This document shows, piece after piece, positions 62,093 through 64,000 of a stretch of DNA of 64,000 bases; position 1 is the first letter of the stretch, and the number at the start of each line of letters is the position of its first letter. Below the pieces are notes generated by a model that saw nothing but the letters and a program-made list of their open reading frames with translations, was not told the DNA's origin and did no database searches. This DNA comes from Clostridia bacterium (GTDB lineage: Bacteria > Bacillota > Clostridia > Acetivibrionales > JAFADI01). The DNA is taken from assembly GCA_026417615.1 (NCBI GenBank), contig JAOACY010000104.1, positions 47,835-111,834 on the forward strand, in the 5' to 3' direction. A program made the translations under genes and the position numbers.

Positions 62093-63091
62093 TTAGTAAT
62101 TCCAAGATGCAGGTATAAAAATATCCTGGAATTTGCGCACTGCATATCGGTCTGTCATCCCAGCTATATAGTCGCAAACCACCCTGTCCAGGTCAAATTT
62201 GTCAAGCATGCTGGAGTATTCATGCGGCAGGTGTTCGGGTGCATTCCTTATATAAATATAAAGCTCCTTTACAATGTTTTTTGCCTTATCCTCGTCCTTT
62301 TTTGCAATGGAACCTACATATACATGCTTGAACATGTAGCTTCTAAGCTCCATCATTGCCTGCATGAATTCTTCATTCATCCTTATAGCACCACACTCTC
62401 TGCTGTTTTCTATAATATTTACAATCATATTGTTTATTCTGGTGCTGGACTTATTCCCCAGTATCTTTACGCATTCTTTTGGAAGATCATCCTCAGATAT
62501 TACTTTTCCTCTTATTGCATCATCAATGTCATGATTTATGTACGCAATACGATCCGCAAATTTTATTATTTGCCCCTCAAGCGTTGCTGCCATCCCATCA
62601 CCGGTGTGATTTCTGATTCCGTCTCTTACCTCCCAGGTAAGATTTAAGCCGTTTTCTCTTTCAAGAACGTCAACAACCCTTATGCTGTGTTCATTATGCT
62701 TAAATCCATGAGGGCATACCTTGTTCAAAACTGCTTCTCCGGAATGCCCGAAGGGTGTGTGCCCAAGGTCATGACCCAAGGCTATTGCCTCTGTCAGGTC
62801 TTCATTGAGCCTTAATGACCTTGCTATAGTTCTTGCAATCTGCGATACTTCCAGTGTATGCGTAAGCCTCGTTCTATAGTGGTCGCCCTCGGGAGATATG
62901 AAAACCTGGGTTTTATGCTTTAGCCTCCTGAAAGCCTTGGAATATATAATACGATCCCTGTCCCTTTGAAAATCAGTCCTCATATGGCAGGGTTCCTCAC
63001 TGTGCTGCCTTCCCCTGGAATTGCAGCTTAGCTGGGCAAAGGGCGAAAGATATGTTTTTTCAAGATTTTCTATCTCCTGTCTAATAGTCAA
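62093..63091 (-). CDS. dgt: Deoxyguanosinetriphosphate triphosphohydrolase-like protein
   Basis: 332 aa HD-domain enzyme that splits dNTPs into deoxynucleosides and triphosphate. The metal residues are in RTRLTHTLEVSQI (His) and ALGHDLGHTPFGHSGE (His-Asp), with a later Asp in KFADRIAYINHDIDD. A dgt gene upstream of dnaG/rpoD is common in clostridia. Confidence 0.94.
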   Translation of the reverse strand: MTIRQEIENLEKTYLSPFAQLSCNSRGRQHSEEPCHMRTDFQRDRDRIIYSKAFRRLKHKTQVFISPEGDHYRTRLTHTLEVSQIARTIARSLRLNEDLTEAIALGHDLGHTPFGHSGEAVLNKVCPHGFKHNEHSIRVVDVLERENGLNLTWEVRDGIRNHTGDGMAATLEGQIIKFADRIAYINHDIDDAIRGKVISEDDLPKECVKILGNKSSTRINNMIVNIIENSRECGAIRMNEEFMQAMMELRSYMFKHVYVGSIAKKDEDKAKNIVKELYIYIRNAPEHLPHEYSSMLDKFDLDRVVCDYIAGMTDRYAVRKFQDIFIPASWNY

Positions 63092-63204
63092 AGGCTGGTC
63101 CTCCCTAAAAGTTAATCATGAATTTTCACTACCAATGTTGGATGTCTTTAATAATTATAATACTATTATATGGATTTTTGAAGGAATTTTATCATCTTAA
63201 ACAT

Positions 63205-63248
63205 ATAAAAGGTCAGGCTAAACTCATGTTAAGCCTGACCTTTTATAA
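63205..63248. terminator. Strong terminator between the DUF6514-like gene and dgt
   Basis: A perfect 16-bp inverted repeat (63205-63220 with 63233-63248) containing AAAAGGTCAGGCT, with a 12-nt loop and T-rich ends. Confidence 0.88.
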
Positions 63249-63260
63249 TCATTGGTTTGC

Positions 63261-63575
63261 CTATTTGCCAAGAATATCGTCAAGAACAAATGCAAGCCCC
63301 ACAGGAGTTACAGTGTGATCCGCAAGCATAGCCAGAACTGATTTTGTACTGTCTATACAGCAGGAAAAGTTTTTTACAGTCTCACTCTCAGTAATACCCC
63401 CGTCAGTTTTTTTTACCACCTCGATTCCATATACCTTTTTGCCTGTGAGCTCATCAAATTTATCCATTTCACTCTCAACAAGATAATATTCCAATTCCAT
63501 TGAGATTTCGGATTCATATATGGAATCTCTGTTAGCAACCACATTGATTTTCTTCTCCAACACTTTGTTTATCAT
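63261..63575 (-). CDS. DUF6514-like protein
   Basis: 104 aa, alpha/beta. Central EYYLVESEMDKFDELTGKKVYGIEVVKK and a C-terminal LADHTVTPVGLAFVLDD, shown in parts, agree with the DUF6514 family of clostridial proteins. The function is unknown. GGAGG lies just upstream of the ATG. Own terminator downstream. Confidence 0.75.
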   Translation of the reverse strand: MINKVLEKKINVVANRDSIYESEISMELEYYLVESEMDKFDELTGKKVYGIEVVKKTDGGITESETVKNFSCCIDSTKSVLAMLADHTVTPVGLAFVLDDILGK

Positions 63576-63801
63576 TCAGCAATCCTCCCAATAAAAATTT
63601 TACATGCAAATTATATATTATAAGCTGCTGATTTCAAACAAAAATATATCGCATGTTTCTCTGCCAATCATCTTGTTTCGACAACAAATTTATAATTGTT
63701 TGATTTAGTTCCTCGTTATTCGTCGAACAAAATAAAAAAATACATAAATAAAAATATATACATTATTGTATATATTTGTAATTTATGTATTAGTATAAGC
63801 T

Positions 63802-63968
63802 TTGATTCTCCCGCAAAAACAGCTTTTCTTGGAACAAGATGAATAAATCACTCGACGAAGTTGCAGCAATTCTGAAGCCAAAATGCCAAGGAGGGCATTT
63901 TGAGTATCATGTGACACGACGTCACATTGATGCGTGCGAGGAATTGCAAGACAAGTCGTTAGTGATTT
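63802..63968. repeat. Long palindromic dispersed repeat
   Basis: Arms of 28 nt (63845-63872 and 63941-63968) are imperfect inverted repeats that start AAATCACT and end CAATTC. Between them lie the hairpins AAATGCC/GGCATTT (63881-63900) and ATGTGAC/GTCACAT (63909-63927). Before the left arm is the CAAAAACAGCTTTT core also found at 39.79 and 40.69 kb. The 425-nt end of the window (63576-64000) holds no gene I can support; an open frame here lies in the repeat. Confidence 0.6.
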
Positions 63969-64000
63969 CATCGAAGTTTAAGAAAATGGGTTCTTGCGGC

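Noticed and set aside
63783-63971. Open frame of 62 codons on the minus strand with several cysteines
   Set aside because: It lies wholly within the palindromic repeat, has no ribosome site, and its cysteine-rich end is the translation of the repeated core.
1-64000. CRISPR arrays or cas genes, rRNA genes
   Set aside because: None seen on either strand.

Overview
The window looks like the chromosome of a low-GC, endospore-forming member of the Clostridia. The signs are SpoIIM, a gerA-type germinant receptor operon, the xerD-deoB-pdp-dacF block next to spoIIM and a NUDIX gene (as in Bacillus and Clostridium), a dgt / dnaG / rpoD block, and an iron-only hydrogenase-type regulator. I cannot fix the genus from sequence alone. 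Most host genes lie on the minus strand in short operons with strong GGAGG-type ribosome sites; several start with TTG or GTG.

Layout. 0-10 kb: trpS (cut by the window edge), an M50 site-2 protease, lysA, then a membrane/ATPase cluster (RDD, SpoIIM-like, DUF58, MoxR, DUF4350, DUF4129). 10-18 kb: dacF, pdp, deoB, xerD, spoIIM, nudF, rnhA, proC. 18-24 kb: tRNA-Trp, a small Cys-rich protein, a germination receptor operon ordered A-C-small membrane protein-B, a 3D-domain protein and tRNA-Pro. 24-38 kb: a C-P lyase locus read leftward, phnF-G-H-I-J-K-L-M, a GNAT, a PHP phosphoesterase (probable PhnPP), then phnD-C-E-E and two genes not normally part of such loci: a 113-aa orphan and a thioredoxin/CcdA-like membrane fusion. 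38-43 kb: a cysteine-desulfurase-like enzyme, an ECF-type membrane protein behind a structured leader, a TM1266-type regulator, rnpB, a Nif3-like protein and trmK.

42.89-55.31 kb is an integrated element of about 12.4 kb. It has a large serine recombinase, a divergent repressor/Cro switch with shared operators, a HUH-type replication protein behind nested dyads, and a complete HK97-type head and DNA-packaging set (portal, protease, capsid, connector, HNH, TerS, TerL, head closure, ArpU-like activator). There is no tail, baseplate, lysin or holin gene. This matches what is known of capsid-forming phage satellites (cf-PICI-like) better than a normal prophage. The element sits against the 3' end of a tRNA(CAT) gene; the inferred att core TGGTGG encodes the last two codons of the integrase, so the host supplies the stop codon in the integrated state.

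55-64 kb: tRNA(CAT), tRNA-Asn, rpoD, dnaG, a secreted zinc phospholipase C-like protein with a PKD domain, a Gln/Tyr-rich membrane-anchored protein, dgt, a DUF6514-like protein, and a dispersed palindromic repeat also found in part at 55.6 kb.
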